64,000 nt of DNA from Theobroma cacao (taxonomy: Eukaryota; Streptophyta; Magnoliopsida; Malvales; Malvaceae). The first letter of the stretch is position 1. Each line of letters begins with the position of its first letter. Where the stretch lies: positions 18,731,986-18,795,985 of the forward strand of contig NC_030853.1 of NCBI RefSeq assembly GCF_000208745.1, written 5' to 3'. The notes below the pieces were generated by a model, which was given only the letters and a program-made list of their open reading frames with translations, made no database searches and was not told where the DNA came from. Positions 34,240 through 46,835 of the stretch are shown here, in pieces. The position numbers were made by a program, and so were the translations under genes.

Positions 34240-37076
34240 ACCCTACATTTTCAGACATTGTCCTTTGTATTTGATAGTTGTTGTGTGTGTGACCGGTTTG
34301 TCTACAACTTGAACATGCTTTCGATTGTTGCACTCGTGGAGGTGTCGATTAACTTGGAGATGGTGTCGAATTTGTGGATGGAACTGTAAATAGGGATGGG
34401 CAATTCTGTCTATTGTGCCCGTACCTCTTGCATTGCGAATATCTCCGTGCTCAACTACCTTCACTAGCCGATGGAATCCTTCTCCTCCTAGGTTTTCCCG
34501 CTTGGCCTTACCAAGGTGGTGGCAACACGACAATTTGTTTCGCATGAGAAGGGATGTCCCACTCACTAGGATGCCCTACCAAGCGAATGGACCCTGCATA
34601 ACCCTCTACCAAAACGATTGTCTTGTAGTAGTTAGTGCAGAATTCAACGACTTCACGTTTGCTTTTACTGAAAAATACAATGAACTCAATGTTCAAGCAT
34701 AATGTAAATGCTATGTCAATTAGGGTTCAAATAAGAAATAATGATATTCTGACCTTATTGCTACAATGGCATGGCTACATGACAGTAAATTTGTTTGGAA
34801 CTCACAACATGAGCACGTATTCTTGGACAAGTTTACAAGTCCTTCCATATTCATGTCTTTAACTTCGAACTCCACTCGATTGATAGTTTAAGTACAAAGC
34901 AATGTGCATCATTGAATCATTTGCTCAACTGCCTGGCAACCCAAGGGCTGAGGGGCATGGTCACCTTGACGGCCTCCTCGTACCGGTCATGGAACCAATG
35001 CTGGAACATGTCTTTGATAAACTCGATCAAAACAGTGATTGGCATTTGTCTTGCATGCTTCAAGCATAAGTTAACACATTCTGCAATGTTGGATGTCATG
35101 AGTTGGTATCGCCTTGCCAGTGAACGTGCATGTGCCCATATCTCAGGGCTTATTCTAATAAGGTCAGCATGGGCTCCCACGTGAATATGCTTGAGCTAGT
35201 TCATATGTTTGTTGAAATTGAAAACCTTATAGCAATCTCGAGCAAGGGTGAAAATCATAGAAACGTCATTGCGCTTGAACTTGTTTTTAAAGTTTTTCTT
35301 CAACTGGTAACCACATAAACCGTGGTACGCTTCTAGGTGTGCATTTTAGATTGCTTAATGCCGAGATGTTGATTAGAAATGAACATAATGTTTTCAGGAT
35401 AACCAACTGCATCATATAGCTTGCTAAGAAACCACATCCATGAGTGTTCATCCTCGATATGGTCGATGCCAAACACAACTGGATATACGCATTCGTTCTC
35501 ATTTTTGTAGACATTAACAAACAGAACACCCTTGAACCTACGTTTCAAATGTGTCACATCAATTGCAACAGTGGGATGCATTACATCCCTAAACCCTCGA
35601 ATACAAGCCCCGTATAACAAGAAACAATATTTGAATCTTTGTGCCTCATCAGTAGCCACTGCAATGACTGTATCAGGATTTTCTTATTCCAACATATAAA
35701 AATATAAAGGTAGTAGTTGAAATGACTCCTCTGGGGGACCAAAAACAAGCCTCTCTGCATACTCCTTTGCTTGCCAGGCCATACCATACAAGGATTCCAA
35801 TCCTCACTGAACCCTCATCTCACTAATTATGTCCTTAAGTCTCAATGCTACTCCATTAGCCTGAAGTTTGTGTGACATAAGTTCACCAATTATCTTTGCA
35901 CTCATGGTTGGAAATTGCCCTTGCAAACAATCGACAGTACACTTGTGTACTTTGTGGAATGTTTGAACTTGCCAATATTCTCCCTTAAGTAACTTCGTTG
36001 CACGTACACCGAACTTGCATGCCTTGTCCTTGCAACCAACCTCATAACGACCTTTACATGACCTTTTTACTTTTATCCCAAATTGCATTTTTAGAGCCAA
36101 CATGTTCAAAGCTCGTTTCAACTCGGCCTTCGAGGAAAACATTCTTCCTTTGTATAAGTGATTATCGGCACATGTCGACTCCTCAATGGTAATTGTATAG
36201 AAAGAGAACCTTTCTGCACCTCAAATTACCCATGTACAAGATATCCCTGCATTTCCCCTTTCTAGAAAACTGTCATCAAGCAATGTATCAGGGGAACGAA
36301 TCTCGTTTTCACCAACGATGGGATTATTGTATATAGGGTCATGACACTGAACATCTCTTACATGAACACCTCCAACAAGTCCCATTTCGCCTTCAACATT
36401 ATTGCAAATTGGAATGTCATTGTCATAAAGCCAATCATCGTCTGAACTGTCATCATGCCATTCATTAGGCTTATCATCTGAATTGTCATAAAATCTATCT
36501 TCATCGGTAAGAAACAAATACTCATTTCCCTAATCAAATGCAGTATTATCCTTGAGTGTCGCAGTGTCACCTTCCAACATCATAGTGTTGTCCTCAAGTG
36601 TCATTACATCCTCTACAGTTTCACCCGATCGTTTCATTTGTTGGACAAAAACAAGTAATTGGTTCGATGCACATCCTGATCGAAATTGTGTAGCCAATTA
36701 TTTTGTAAATGTCGTGTGTCTACCAGGCTGCACAAACTCTTGTGCATACGTTAATTGCCATTGTTGTGGGTTATGGACCAAATGCTATGGTATATGTGAA
36801 ACATTGTAAATCTCATTTTGATTGAGCTGATTACCATGTTGTTTAGCTTCTTCATGTGACATAACATTTGTTTGGAGTCCTTTAATGCTGACATACATAG
36901 CCGAAACATTCCTCTCTTCTAGCAAAATTAATGTAACATCATCGTCGTCCTTGATAATTGGGCATGATAGCTCTCCAAGTGTACTGATTAATGCATGTAA
37001 CTCAATCTCGTCAATTTCTGAGTTTACCCCAACAACATCTTCAACCAGCTTCATCAAGCCCGCAAATGACAAATAA
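34240..37076 (-). pseudogene. mudrA-like transposase of the large MULE, inactivated
   Basis: Read on the minus strand: an N-terminal region (36785-37072) and an acidic segment (36221-36517, many Asp), the MuDR zinc-binding region (35804-36142: GRYEVGCKDKACKFGVRA and FHKVHKC), a segment with several frame breaks (35650-35800), the MULE catalytic domain (35333-35659: FRDVMHP, AIDVTHLKRRFKGVLF, EDEHSWMWFLSKL), then C-terminal pieces (34917-35180 and 34243-34700). The second catalytic Asp expected in FISDxH is Asn (FISNQH near 35372). Stops lie after the catalytic domain and near 35695. It is convergent with the Ulp1 gene, as in other two-gene MULEs. Confidence 0.8.
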
Positions 37077-37179
37077 CTCCTAACCCCCTACATTTGTGAC
37101 CCACTGACCACCGTGTCTTATCAAAAGTCGCACAATTAGAACCCCACTGAAATTTTTAAGAAAAAAAATTTGTCAATCA

Positions 37180-37470
37180 TTTTACACATTACATGCCGTG
37201 TTTTAAAATTTGTCAGTCATGTTATTACACGCCATGTTTAAAAAATGTTACACGTCATGTTTAAATATGTTACTTGCAAGTTCACCATTATGATACACAC
37301 CTTGTTCAAAAATGTTACACGCAAGTTCAAAAATTGTTACACACCTTGTTCAAAAATGTTACACGCAAGTTCAAAAATTGTTACATGCCATGTGCTAACA
37401 CATGTTATTTTAGTATATTTTTTACACTCCATCTGCTTTATAAATGCATGGCGTGTAACAACTTTGGGCA
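37180..37470. repeat. Right subterminal repeat array of the large MULE
   Basis: Units of about 35-45 bp with GTTACACGCCATG or GTTACACGCAAGTTCAAAAAT alternate over about 280 bp. The motif is the complement-type partner of the GTGTAACAAC and GTGACACGCCATGG units at the left end. Confidence 0.8.
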
Positions 37471-37831
37471 ATGTTTCTAATCCATGTTCTAATTTACACA
37501 AAAAGTTTCATAAATTTATGTGTTGCAGCAATAAACCTAATAACATACCTTGATGTCATCTCTACTATAAGGTCTGTTTATCAATGACAATATAGCCAGA
37601 TGCCGAGCGATAGATCACAGCACGATGAAGATGGTTCTCAATAGAGAGTTGACAGAGCTCATACAATTCAAAGAGCTGAGAGAGTTGATGACGATGGTGC
37701 TTAACAAATAGTTGACAGAGTTGATACAGTTCAAAGAGCTAAGAGAGAAAGATGAGTGAGCTCAAACAGTTGAGCATTTATTTTTATTTTCTCTATGGCG
37801 AGAGGGAGATATCAGGAGCTTAATTTGCCAT

Positions 37832-37951
37832 GATGTTTTTAAGAGCATTTTGGTCTACTCATGCTTATTTTTTGCTAAAAATAGATAACTTTATTTGGGT
37901 GGTTATTTTTGAAATCACCTTATGAGAAGGCCTATTTCTCACAATTTCCTA
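37832..37951 (-). repeat. Right terminal inverted repeat of the large MULE
   Basis: Its complement begins TAGGAAATTGTGAGAAATAGG and includes the inner ACCAAAATGCTCTTAA block shared with the left end. The 9-bp duplication TTTTACAAA follows directly. Confidence 0.8.
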
Positions 37952-38159
37952 TTTTACAAATCAAACAGTCCCATGTGGTACTAGTATGTATAAACTTTGA
38001 ACTTGAGACCAATCTCACTACCTCATCTTGTTTCACTAATTCAGGAAGGTACTATTGAGAAGGCCATTTTGTACTTCTAGTAAAGCACTAAAATGAGCCA
38101 TGGCCCAATTCCAATTCCCTTATTTTATTAAGACATCAGTAATATAAGTTTTTTCTTAA

Positions 38160-38405
38160 ATGAGGCTTCTGCCATACTTGCTAAGCAAAGGGCCACTAGA
38201 ATGCCAATTATCATGCCACAAGAAAGTAGTTTCACCATTCCTTGTAGAATAGCTTAAGTAAAGACCTAGCTTTATCTATCCCTCAACTTCAAGATCTTCC
38301 TCCAATGCTAGCTACTAATATTTAGGGTTTTGACTTGCCAAAAGCTCTAAGAAAGTACATACCCACCCAAGCTACATAAACAAAGCCTTTTTAAAAGGAT
38401 AACTA
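38160..38405 (-). pseudogene. LINE relic (RT zinc-binding region)
   Basis: The minus strand encodes, across a frame break, HWRKILKLRDR and then NGETTFLWHDNWHSSGPL, which is the typical zinc-binding region after the RT of plant non-LTR retrotransposons. A WVGMYFLRAFGKSK segment precedes it. Stops interrupt it, and no other LINE domain was recognised nearby. It lies between the large MULE and copy B. Confidence 0.65.
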
Positions 38406-38795
38406 AATGAAATTTTAAAAGATTTTTCAATTAAATTATTGTTTTATATATTGACAATAATATTTAAATGTTAATTTATATTTATTAATTTTTTATTTGA
38501 TTTATTAATTTCTTTGAATATAACCTAATGAGAGACGACTAAGGAATCTTGAAACCTTACTTATGGAATTTAAATGGTCAAAATCTAATAGTAATTCTTT
38601 TAAATTTTTGCATAAGATTATCAAAGAAAAATGAAAATTAGATTTCTTGGTGTTAGTCAGATGGCTTTCCCCTTTCCCAAAGGCCTAAAATATATGGCAA
38701 TCCTTACATTAGGTGTAGAATTGTGATCCAAATTTAGAATTATTTTGACCCAAGAGTTTTCAGACCTTTAATGGTTAAGCGTTCTTTTTTGGGAA
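38406..38795. other. Spacer before copy B, nothing recognised
   Basis: AT-rich, no gene and no clear repeat. Homology with copy A (position 1) begins at about 38796, but since copy A is cut by the window edge this need not be the duplication boundary. Confidence 0.5.
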
Positions 38796-39128
38796 AAACT
38801 TAAGCTTCCTTTTTTTTTGGCCCATATTTCCATGATCTTCATTTCCCTTTGCATCTTAGTGCTCCAAAAATCTCTAAATTACAAAACAAATCCCTTCACT
38901 GTCACAGGGTAGCTGAAGCAAAAAGAAGCTCAAAAGAAAATGTTATAATCTGACAAGGCTTAAGAAGGGTTTAAAGAGGTTGTTGCTTCCCTTTCTCTAT
39001 ATTACTTGACTTTCTCTATGAATTTTATTTTTTCTTCAAACGTTATTTTCTCAAACCCATTTTCTCTTATCTCAAAATTTGGCCAAAAATCCCACTTCAT
39101 TTTCAGTTTCACCATTTATTTAATAATT
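38796..39128. repeat. Left flank of duplicated block, copy B
   Basis: Aligns with 1-337. Ends with TAATT (39124-39128), the target duplication of the Copia element. Confidence 0.75.
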
Positions 39129-39915
39129 TATTGGTGCAAATAGGGTTTAGATGAAATTTAAGAACTAGCAAAATTGACTTCAAGGCAAGCCTTTCAATGG
39201 ACTCTATCTTTAAGACTTATTTAGCCCCCACCACTCGGTATGCAAAGGGGAATAATGTGAATAGCTTTAGGGGTACAATGAAGCCAACGTCTAACTTTGT
39301 CTTTCACTTTACAAGAGTAGATCGTTAGATACACCCGAGGATTTGTAAAGTTGTTCGGCCTTAGAACCTACTTTCTGCAGCAAGTAGATTATAAGGAATT
39401 TGGATGTTTTTGTAGTTGATGGAAACTAAAGTGTTTATGTTAATAGAACAAAACACTTTTCTTGCTCTTGTTTTGTTTTTGATTTGATGTCTCAAAATGG
39501 TTGACAACAAGCCTTTTATATAGGCTTGCAAGTGTCTCTTCTTCAAGGACACAACCTTTTTATTAAGGCACCATTTTGTCTAAAAGACATCTTTCCATTT
39601 TGCAAGACATAACCTTTGGATAAAGGTATTGTTTCAATAATCATCTTATAAAAAGACAACTATTCATTCTATAAAACATAATCTCTGAGTTATAATTTGA
39701 AATAATAACTTTTTATATTTAACTTTTGAGCTAAGGTGTTTTTTCAATTTGTCTCATAAACTTTGGATGTCATTTTACGAAGAGACATAACCATTCACAT
39801 GAAAACCTACCTATAATCCAATAGTCACATTATGTCACTTTATGTGACATAACCTTTGAGCTAAGATAGCTTTTCATTATGTGACATAATCTTTGATTTT
39901 AAAAATACACCAACA
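39129..39915 (-). repeat. 3' LTR of Copia copy B
   Basis: Aligns with 338-1137 and 52383-53183. The adjacent minus-strand purine tract (AGTGGGAGATT) is the polypurine tract. Confidence 0.85.
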
Positions 39916-40579
39916 ATCTCCCACTATTTTCAAAATTTCCAAATACTAACAACTTTGGGAATTTTGTGCATACATGAAGGTATCTCACAGATTTGAACCT
40001 TCACTTAGTAAGTGTGGTTGGTTCCAGTTTGAATTGAGTGGTTGACCAAGTATTGAACCATCAATTCTTCATTTGACTAGTCGGGACACTAAACACACAC
40101 AAGCTTCCTTGCTCACATTGTATCTAGTTTTGCCAACACGTTTTACGGCCTTGTGTTTTGCATCCATTCATGAGAGCTATTAGAGTCAAGCCCTTAGCTC
40201 CTAGAAGCGGCCACAATTCCACTCACATAGGTAGCTCCCATCGAAAGTCTTTCGTAATTATAGTACTTCAACATAAACATGTTATGGTTTTATTAAGAAC
40301 TTTTGTTCAACCTTACCTTACGCATTACGATCACCAAGCACTATACACATTGGGATGAAAAATATAAATTAGTGCTTGCAATCATCCATGTGGTAGAATA
40401 GTTAGTACCTAAGACTTGCAAGTCGACCACGAAAGGTGAGCTCCCACCATTAAAGATTTAGTTGATAGGCTTGAGATCCATCCCTCTTGAGGTCTTTTAT
40501 TGCCAAGTCTTTTTTAGCCCTTTAGTAAACGGATTCGCTACATTTTCACAAGACCTCACATAACTTATAGTGACTATAC

Positions 40580-42137
40580 CATCACTAATTCTTTGTCTTA
40601 CAATGCTATGTCGAAGTCCAATATATCGACTCTTTCCATTGTATGCTTGATTTTATGCCTTTGATACAGTTGCTTCATTGTCACAATATATCAAGATTGG
40701 TGCCATTGGTTTAGGCCACAACTGAATTTCATCGAGTAAATCTCTCAACCATTCCACTTCTTGGGTGGCAGATGCTAAAGCTATAAATTCAACTACCATA
40801 GTGGAGTTCGCTTGACAAGATTGTTTCTTAGAACCCCAAGAAACAACACCCACACCAATTGTAAAAATCCAACTAGTAGTAGAAGTATGATCCATTCTAT
40901 TTGAATTCCAACTAGCATCTATATACCCTTCTAAAACTTAAAAAAAACTGAATAACAAATGCCATAATTCTTTGTACTCTTTAGAAATCTTAGAACTCTA
41001 TGAACAGCATACCAATGTTCTTTACTTGGATTACTTGTAAATTGACTTAGCATCTCAACCGCAAAAGCAATATCTGGCCTTGTACAGACCATAGCATACA
41101 TTAGGCATCCAATCACCTTCGCATAGTCATTTTTTTCTATTGGCTTGTCTTTGTTAGGTACAAACTTTATATTAGAGTCATAAGGAGTAGACATTGGCAT
41201 ATAATCTGACTTATCATATTTCATTACAATCTTTTCAATGTAATGAGATTGAGAGAATGTTAGGCCATTATTGTCTCTCGTTATTCTTATACGAAGAATA
41301 ATATCTGCCACACCATATCTTTCATGCCAAAATTCTGTGACAAAAACCTTTTTGTGTTCTCCACTTGTTTTAAATCAGTACCAAAGATTAACATGTCACC
41401 CACATATAAACAAATGATGACACCTTTATCATTATGGAACTTACTATAGACTCATTTGTCACATTGATTGATTTTGTAACCGTTAGCTAGCACAACTTCA
41501 TCAAACTTTTGATGTCATTATTTTGGCACTTGCTTTAATCCATACAAGGACTTTACAAGCTTACATACTTTTCTTCCTTGACCAGGAAAGACAAGCCCTT
41601 CAGGTTGTTCAGTATACACCTCTTCATCTAACTCACCATTTAGGAATGCTGTTTTAACATCCATCTAGTGAATTATCATCTTATGTATAGATGCAAGTGT
41701 TATAAGCACTCTAATTGTGGCTATTCTTGCTACTGGTGCATATGTATCAAAATAATCAACACCTTCCTTTTGTTTAAAGCCTTTTGCCACTAGCCTTGCT
41801 TTAAACTTATCTATGGTTCCATCAACTTTCATTTTCTTTTTGAAAATCTACTTATAGCCTATTGGCTTGGACCTTGGTGGAAAGTCTACCAACTTCCATG
41901 TTTGTTTCCCATTATTGAGTCCATCTCATCTTGTATCACTTCTCTCCAAAATGAAGCATCTCGAGACTTCATTAACTCCTCATAAGTTTGAGGATCACCT
42001 TCACCTTCTACATTAAAGCAATAAGGTAAGTATTCACATGTTTCTTCTCTTGTACCTTCTACTAAGTACATGAGAAAATCATAACCAAATGTCTTTACTT
42101 TTTTAATTCTTTTACTTTTTCAAAGCTCAATAGTTCT
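40580..42137 (-). pseudogene. Copia RT and RNase H remnant, copy B
   Basis: On the minus strand: start of the RT domain (41886-42071, EEVMKSRDASFWREVI-like), RT (40931-41311, CLMYAMVCTRPDIAF) and RNase H (40653-40895, GVVSWGSKKQSCQ, IYCDNEATVSKA). Separated by stops. The active site is YVGD. The right side is cut by the Gypsy insertion at 42138; its upstream part continues at 50107. Confidence 0.85.
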
Positions 42138-43569
42138 TGATAATTCTATTTTATAGAATTATTTTATTCTAATTTTGTCATTAAATATTAGCTAAGTCCT
42201 CAATTTTCAATTATAATTTAATTATTTTTAGTTCTTTTTATGATTAGGTTACTTTTTAGTGAGTTATTTTAATTTTATGTTATTCCATTTATTTTAGTTA
42301 TTATTTATTGATTTTTATATTTTTTTTGTAGGATTAAAAGTGATTAGGCTTAATTTTGGAAAGTAAGGTGTTGAAAGACCCAGAATCTGCTTACGTATGT
42401 TTTAGCATTTTGGCCATAGAGCTATAGAACTTCAAATGATGCAATTCTTGAACCATTGGAAAGCTAAGAGACAAAGCTACAACTTTCATGAAGATCACTT
42501 TGCCCAGTTCTGCTTCGAAGATAGAGAAAATCGTGTCAAAAAATGGCTGGACTTACTGTGTCGGGAATAAAAATTTTTAAAGACTGATAATTGATTTTTG
42601 GGCCCTTTATTACACTTTTAAGCCTAATTAAACCCTAGGTCAGCTTAAGGAACTTTAGGCTTAGTCTACTAGTATAAATAAGATATATTTAACAACATTA
42701 GACACACAACTTTTGATAGATTCAAGAAGTTACAAGTTGAGGCTGAAATTTGGAGATCAGGGCGAAAAATATTGTTTTGTTTTCTTCCTTAGCTTTTATC
42801 TTTCTTGATACTTTCAATGGTTGAATTTTATACAATTTTTTTTATTTTGCAATTATGAGTAGCTAAATTTCTTTTTCTAGGATTGCAATTGAACCACATG
42901 TAGTCTAAGTTTTTAATCTCTTTCTTACTTATTTTTAATGGGATTTGAATTGTTTATTCCAATTTGTTCTTAATGCTTTTAATTGCTTGGCCACCAATTA
43001 AATTGATCTAGGAACCTAAACAAACTTGGGAAAGGGAGTTTAGAGTAAACTAAAATTGAGATAGCATATGATCATATTAATTGATTTATATATAGGATAG
43101 GGATATACCTATAGGCCATATGTAGCTAGATTAGAGCCTGAACTTAATGAGTATGTTTTAATTTCAATTCACATAGGGATATAGTATTTGGTTAAAATAG
43201 ATATTTTTATAAGATGAGTCGGGAGACCTTTATAAATAATTTAGGACTCTAGGTTAGCAATTCAACCCATTAAAATCAGTTAAGAAAGAGAGGTAAGATT
43301 TAAATGATGTGTGACGGATATTGTAATCCTAGGCTTGTTTGATTTGAAATATTCTAAAGTTATTATTATTTTGATTTTTCTTATTGGTTTTAATTTTAGT
43401 TAATTAGTTTTAGTTAATTAATTAATTTTGATTATTTGGATAAAATTAAATTGTTCTAATTTTAGTACTTAGTAAAGTTTTAGATCAATTCCCTGTGGGA
43501 TCGATACCTTGCTTGCTAATATACTATCTATTCGATACGTATATTTGCGTAATAAGATTTTAACTGATA
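42138..43569 (+). repeat. 5' LTR of the Athila-like element
   Basis: 1432 bp, starts TGATAATTC. Its 3' end reads TTTTAACTGATA rather than ending in CA. Contains TATAAATAAGATATATTTAAC near 42674, a possible promoter. Confidence 0.82.
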
Positions 43570-43575
43570 AGTTTT

Positions 43576-43593
43576 TGGCGCCGTTGCCGGGGA
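43576..43593 (+). other. Primer-binding site (tRNA-Asp)
   Basis: TGGCGCCGTTGCCGGGGA, six bases after the 5' LTR. An exact complement of the CCA-ended 3' terminus of plant tRNA-Asp. Confidence 0.85.
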
Positions 43594-43708
43594 ATTGTTT
43601 CTAGAATTTTTACTAATACTAATACCAAGCAATCTGGTCTTACTTCAAATTTTATTTTTCTTGTTTTAATTTTAGATTTTGTTTGCTTGCAGATATCCTT
43701 GGTCATTG

Positions 43709-44900
43709 TATGCAAAGAAGAGATAGCCTGAATCTTGTTCCTTTTGATCCTGAGATAGAAAGAACTTTTAGAAGACATAAAAGGGAGAATTTGCAAGTTA
43801 CAGCTTTAAATCAGACAATGGCTGAGGATAACAATAATAATGGCAACAATGCTATTAATTTGGTTCCCGATGCGAATAGAGCACTACGAGATTATGCTGT
43901 TCCTCTGTTGCAAGGTTTGCACCAAAGCATCAGGAGACCCTCCATCAATGCAAATAATTTTGAAATTAAACCAGCTTACATTCAGATGATCCAGTCTTCG
44001 GTCTAGTTTGGTGGATTACCCACTGATGATCCTAATGCTCATTTAGTTAATTTCTTGGAGATTTGTTATACCTTTAAATACAATGGAGTAACTGATGATG
44101 CTATTAAGTTGAAACTGTTTCCATTCTCTCTGAGGGATAAAGCAAATAGCTGGCTTAATTCACTGCCCAATGGTTCTATCACTACATGGGAAGATTTGGC
44201 TCAAAAGTTTCTTGCAAAGTTCTTTCCGCATGCAAAGACTGCAAAGTTGAGGAACGATATCACCTTATTCACACAATTTGATGGTGAGTCCTTGCATGAG
44301 GCTTGGGAGAGATTTAAAGAACTACTGTGAAGATGCCCACATCATGGGATTCCTGATTGGTTGCAAGTTCAGACATTCTACAATGGGTTGGTTGGGTCAA
44401 TTAAAACCACAATTGATGCTTCTGCTGGAGGGGCATTGATGAGTAAGAATGCTGCAGATGCTTATAATTTGTTAGAAGAGATGGCTTCAAATAATTATCA
44501 ATGGCCTTCAAAAAGGTCGGGTTTGAGAAAAGCTATTGGAGCATATGAAATTGATGCAATTGGCAACTTAGCTGCACAAGTGGCTGCATTATCCAAGAAA
44601 ATTGACACACCGAGAGTCCATGTAGTTCAAAATTCATGTGTAGTTGGTGAGATGTGTGGAGATGGCCATTCAAGTGATCAATGTTCATACAATTCTGCAT
44701 CAGTCCAATTTGTGGGGAACTTCAACAAGTAGCAAAATAACCCATACTCTAATACATACAATCCTAGTTGGAGAAACCACCCCAACTTTTCATGGAACAA
44801 CAATGCAGGGCCTTCCAATTCAAACCCCAACATGCCTCCTGGTTTTCAACAACAATTGAGATCACCAATTCCTAAAAAGAAGTCCAAAGTGGAAGAACTT
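43709..44900 (+). pseudogene. Athila-like gag remnant
   Basis: Starts ATG at 43709 (MQRRDSLNLVPFDPEIERTFRR). It has the retrotransposon Gag domain ([20 protein letters not shown] at 44112-44171, [14 protein letters not shown]) and an Athila-type continuation (FYNGLVGSIKTTIDASAGG, YNLLEEMASNNYQWP). A stop at 44006, another at 44330 (probably CGA to TGA), and others near 44730 and 44908 break it. It would form the capsid of the element. Confidence 0.8.
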
Positions 44901-45119
44901 ATCTTGTAATATATGTCCAAGACTGATGCCATAATTCAGAGCTATGGAGCTTCCTTGAGAAACCTTGAGACCCAAATGGGACAGCTTGCAAAACGCCATC
45001 AATAGTAGACCCCAAGGTACCTTACCAAGTGATACACAAGTCAATCCCAAAGGTAAGGAACATTGTAATACAATTACACTTAGAAGTGGAACAGAAGTTG
45101 GAGGGGTGAATGAAAATCA

Positions 45120-46076
45120 ATTGAATCTTCAAAGAAGCATATAGATGATGACAAGGCAATTGTTGAGAAAGAAGTTGAAGTGGAAAAGACAGATAATGGG
45201 CAAGTTAAAAATCAAGGGAATTCTAAAGCAAATTATCCTCCACCACTATTCCCACAAAGGTTGAAAAAGCTGAGGCTTGATAAACAGTTTGAGAAATTCC
45301 TTAATGCCTTCAAGAAGCTCCACATAAACATCCCTTTTGCTGAAGCTTTGGAAAACATGCCAAGTTATGTCAAATTCCTAAAAGACATCTTAACTAAGAA
45401 GAGGAAACTAGAAAATTTTGAAACAGTGGCACTTACTAAGGAGTGCAGCACAATAATTCAGAACAAGCTTCCACCAAAACTTAAAGATCCAGGGAGTTTT
45501 TCTATACCTTGTACTATTGGTAGATTTAAATTTACTAAAGCTTTATGTGATTTGGGTGCAGGTGTTTCAATCATGCCTTTGTCAATTGCTGAGAAATTGG
45601 ACTTAATGAGATACAACCTACCACAGTTTCTTTGCAATTAGCAGATAAAACAATCAGGTATCCAGTTGGGATTATTAAGGATGTATTGGTTAAAGTTGGG
45701 CATCTCTACATTCCGGTGGACTTCATTATGCTTAAGATGGAAGAGGATCTGAAAATTCCGTTAATCTTGGGGCCACCATTCTTGGCCACTGCAAGTGCAA
45801 TCATTGATGTGAGGGAAGGCAAGATAACTTTTAAAGTTAGAGAAGAGGTAGTTAAGTTTAATATTTTCAATGCAAATAAACATCCCAGCTCTACAAATTG
45901 TTGCTATAGAGTGGAGCTAATTGATGAAGGCAAAGGTGAACCTAATTCTCCACCTATAAGTGAGCAAACACCAATCTTTGAGTTTAAGCCACCACCTCCG
46001 CCTATGAGACCCAAGCAATCAGCAACGAAACATCCTCCACCACCATCTAACTGTCCTTTCGAGATTGGACAATAAG
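45120..46076 (+). pseudogene. Athila-like aspartic protease region
   Basis: Two overlapping frames (45180-45641 and 45632-46075) joined by a frameshift near 45635. The protease active site reads DLGAGVSIMP, close to the family DLGA motif, and ILGPPFLATASAIIDVREGKI follows as in Athila proteases. A proline-rich end precedes the deletion of RT. Confidence 0.78.
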
Positions 46077-46078
46077 TA

Positions 46079-46276
46079 ATGTTGTTTTCTATATCATACT
46101 TCAAGCTTTTTCCATGGAAACGTAAAGAAAGATGGTGGGGTCCTTTCAAAGTAGTAAAAGCTTATCCTTGTGGAATAATTGAGATTTATAGTGAGGATAC
46201 AGGAACAACCATGGTTAATGGGATGAGCCTCAGACCATATTCCGAGGATGAAGAACTGAAAAAGAGGGTGCTCTAG
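46079..46276 (+). pseudogene. Integrase C-terminal remnant of the Athila-like element
   Basis: WWGPFKVVKAYPCGIIEIYS and VNGMSLRPY match the C-terminal region of Athila-group integrases. It follows the protease after three bases, so about 3 kb of pol between them is gone. Confidence 0.75.
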
Positions 46277-46439
46277 TCAAGCTAGTGACAATAAACGAGC
46301 GCTTCTTGGCAAACAACCCAAGTTTCTAAACTTTACTTATTTTATTTAATTTTTTTAGTTTAGTTAGAATTTCTTTCTTTTGATTTACTAATTTTTTTAT
46401 GTTCCATTTTGCAGGTAATTGGTAAAAAAAAAAAAAAGG

Positions 46440-46835
46440 TCAGAGCCGCCCTCAAAGGGAGAGTCGTGGCCTTGAAATGAAGAAAACAAGGCACATGAAA
46501 CAGAATGTTTCAGCGCCATGACCCTCCAAGGGAGAGCCACGGTGTTGGACAAAGCAAAAAAAATAGTTGCTGGAACAGAATGTTTCAACGTCGCGACCCT
46601 CAAAGGGAGAGCCGCGACGTTGAACAATGCCCCTAAAACAGAAAGGTTAAGCTTCGTGGCGCTCAACCCTAAGAGCCGCAGCGCTGAACAATGCCCTTAA
46701 AACAGAAAGGTTGGGCGCCGCAGCTCTTAACCTAAGAGCCGCAACACTCAAACCTGAAGCGTAATGCTTCAGGTGAAAAAAAAAATTTTTGCACGTCGTA
46801 GCCTGAAGGCCGCGGCGTTGGGTCAGGGCATAGCC
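46440..46835 (+). repeat. GC-rich degenerate repeats in the Gypsy 3' region
   Basis: Four to five units of about 70-90 bp with AAAGGGAGAGCCGCGACGTTG and AACAGAAAGGTT or AACAGAATGTTTC. The units contain partial palindromes around GCCGCG. They lie in the non-coding part between the pol remnant and the 3' LTR and stand out from the AT-rich surroundings. Confidence 0.7.

Larger units (their letters stand above)
20086..37951. mobile_element. Large composite MULE with Ulp1-type protease gene
   Basis: A 17.9-kb element flanked by a perfect 9-bp duplication TTTTACAAA (20077-20085 and 37952-37960). The left end starts GGGAAATT; the complement of the right end starts TAGGAAATT. Both arms share an inner block (TTTTAACTGTTTTTAG versus TTATCTATTTTTAG, then ACAAAAATGCCCTTAA versus ACCAAAATGCTCTTAA). 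Inside are subterminal repeat arrays, a plus-strand DUF1985/Ulp1 gene (22139-25628), a third terminus-like sequence (25802), a nested MULE (26251-33165) and a minus-strand mudrA-type transposase (34240-37076). MULEs carrying a Ulp1-like gene are known in plants (Kaonashi-type). Both genes are damaged, so it is no longer autonomous. Confidence 0.85.

Noticed and set aside
25802..37951. A stand-alone MULE running from the internal terminus to the right end
   Set aside because: The ends match well, but the 9 bases before 25802 do not match the duplication at 37952-37960, which instead matches 20077-20085; kept as a composite hypothesis only.
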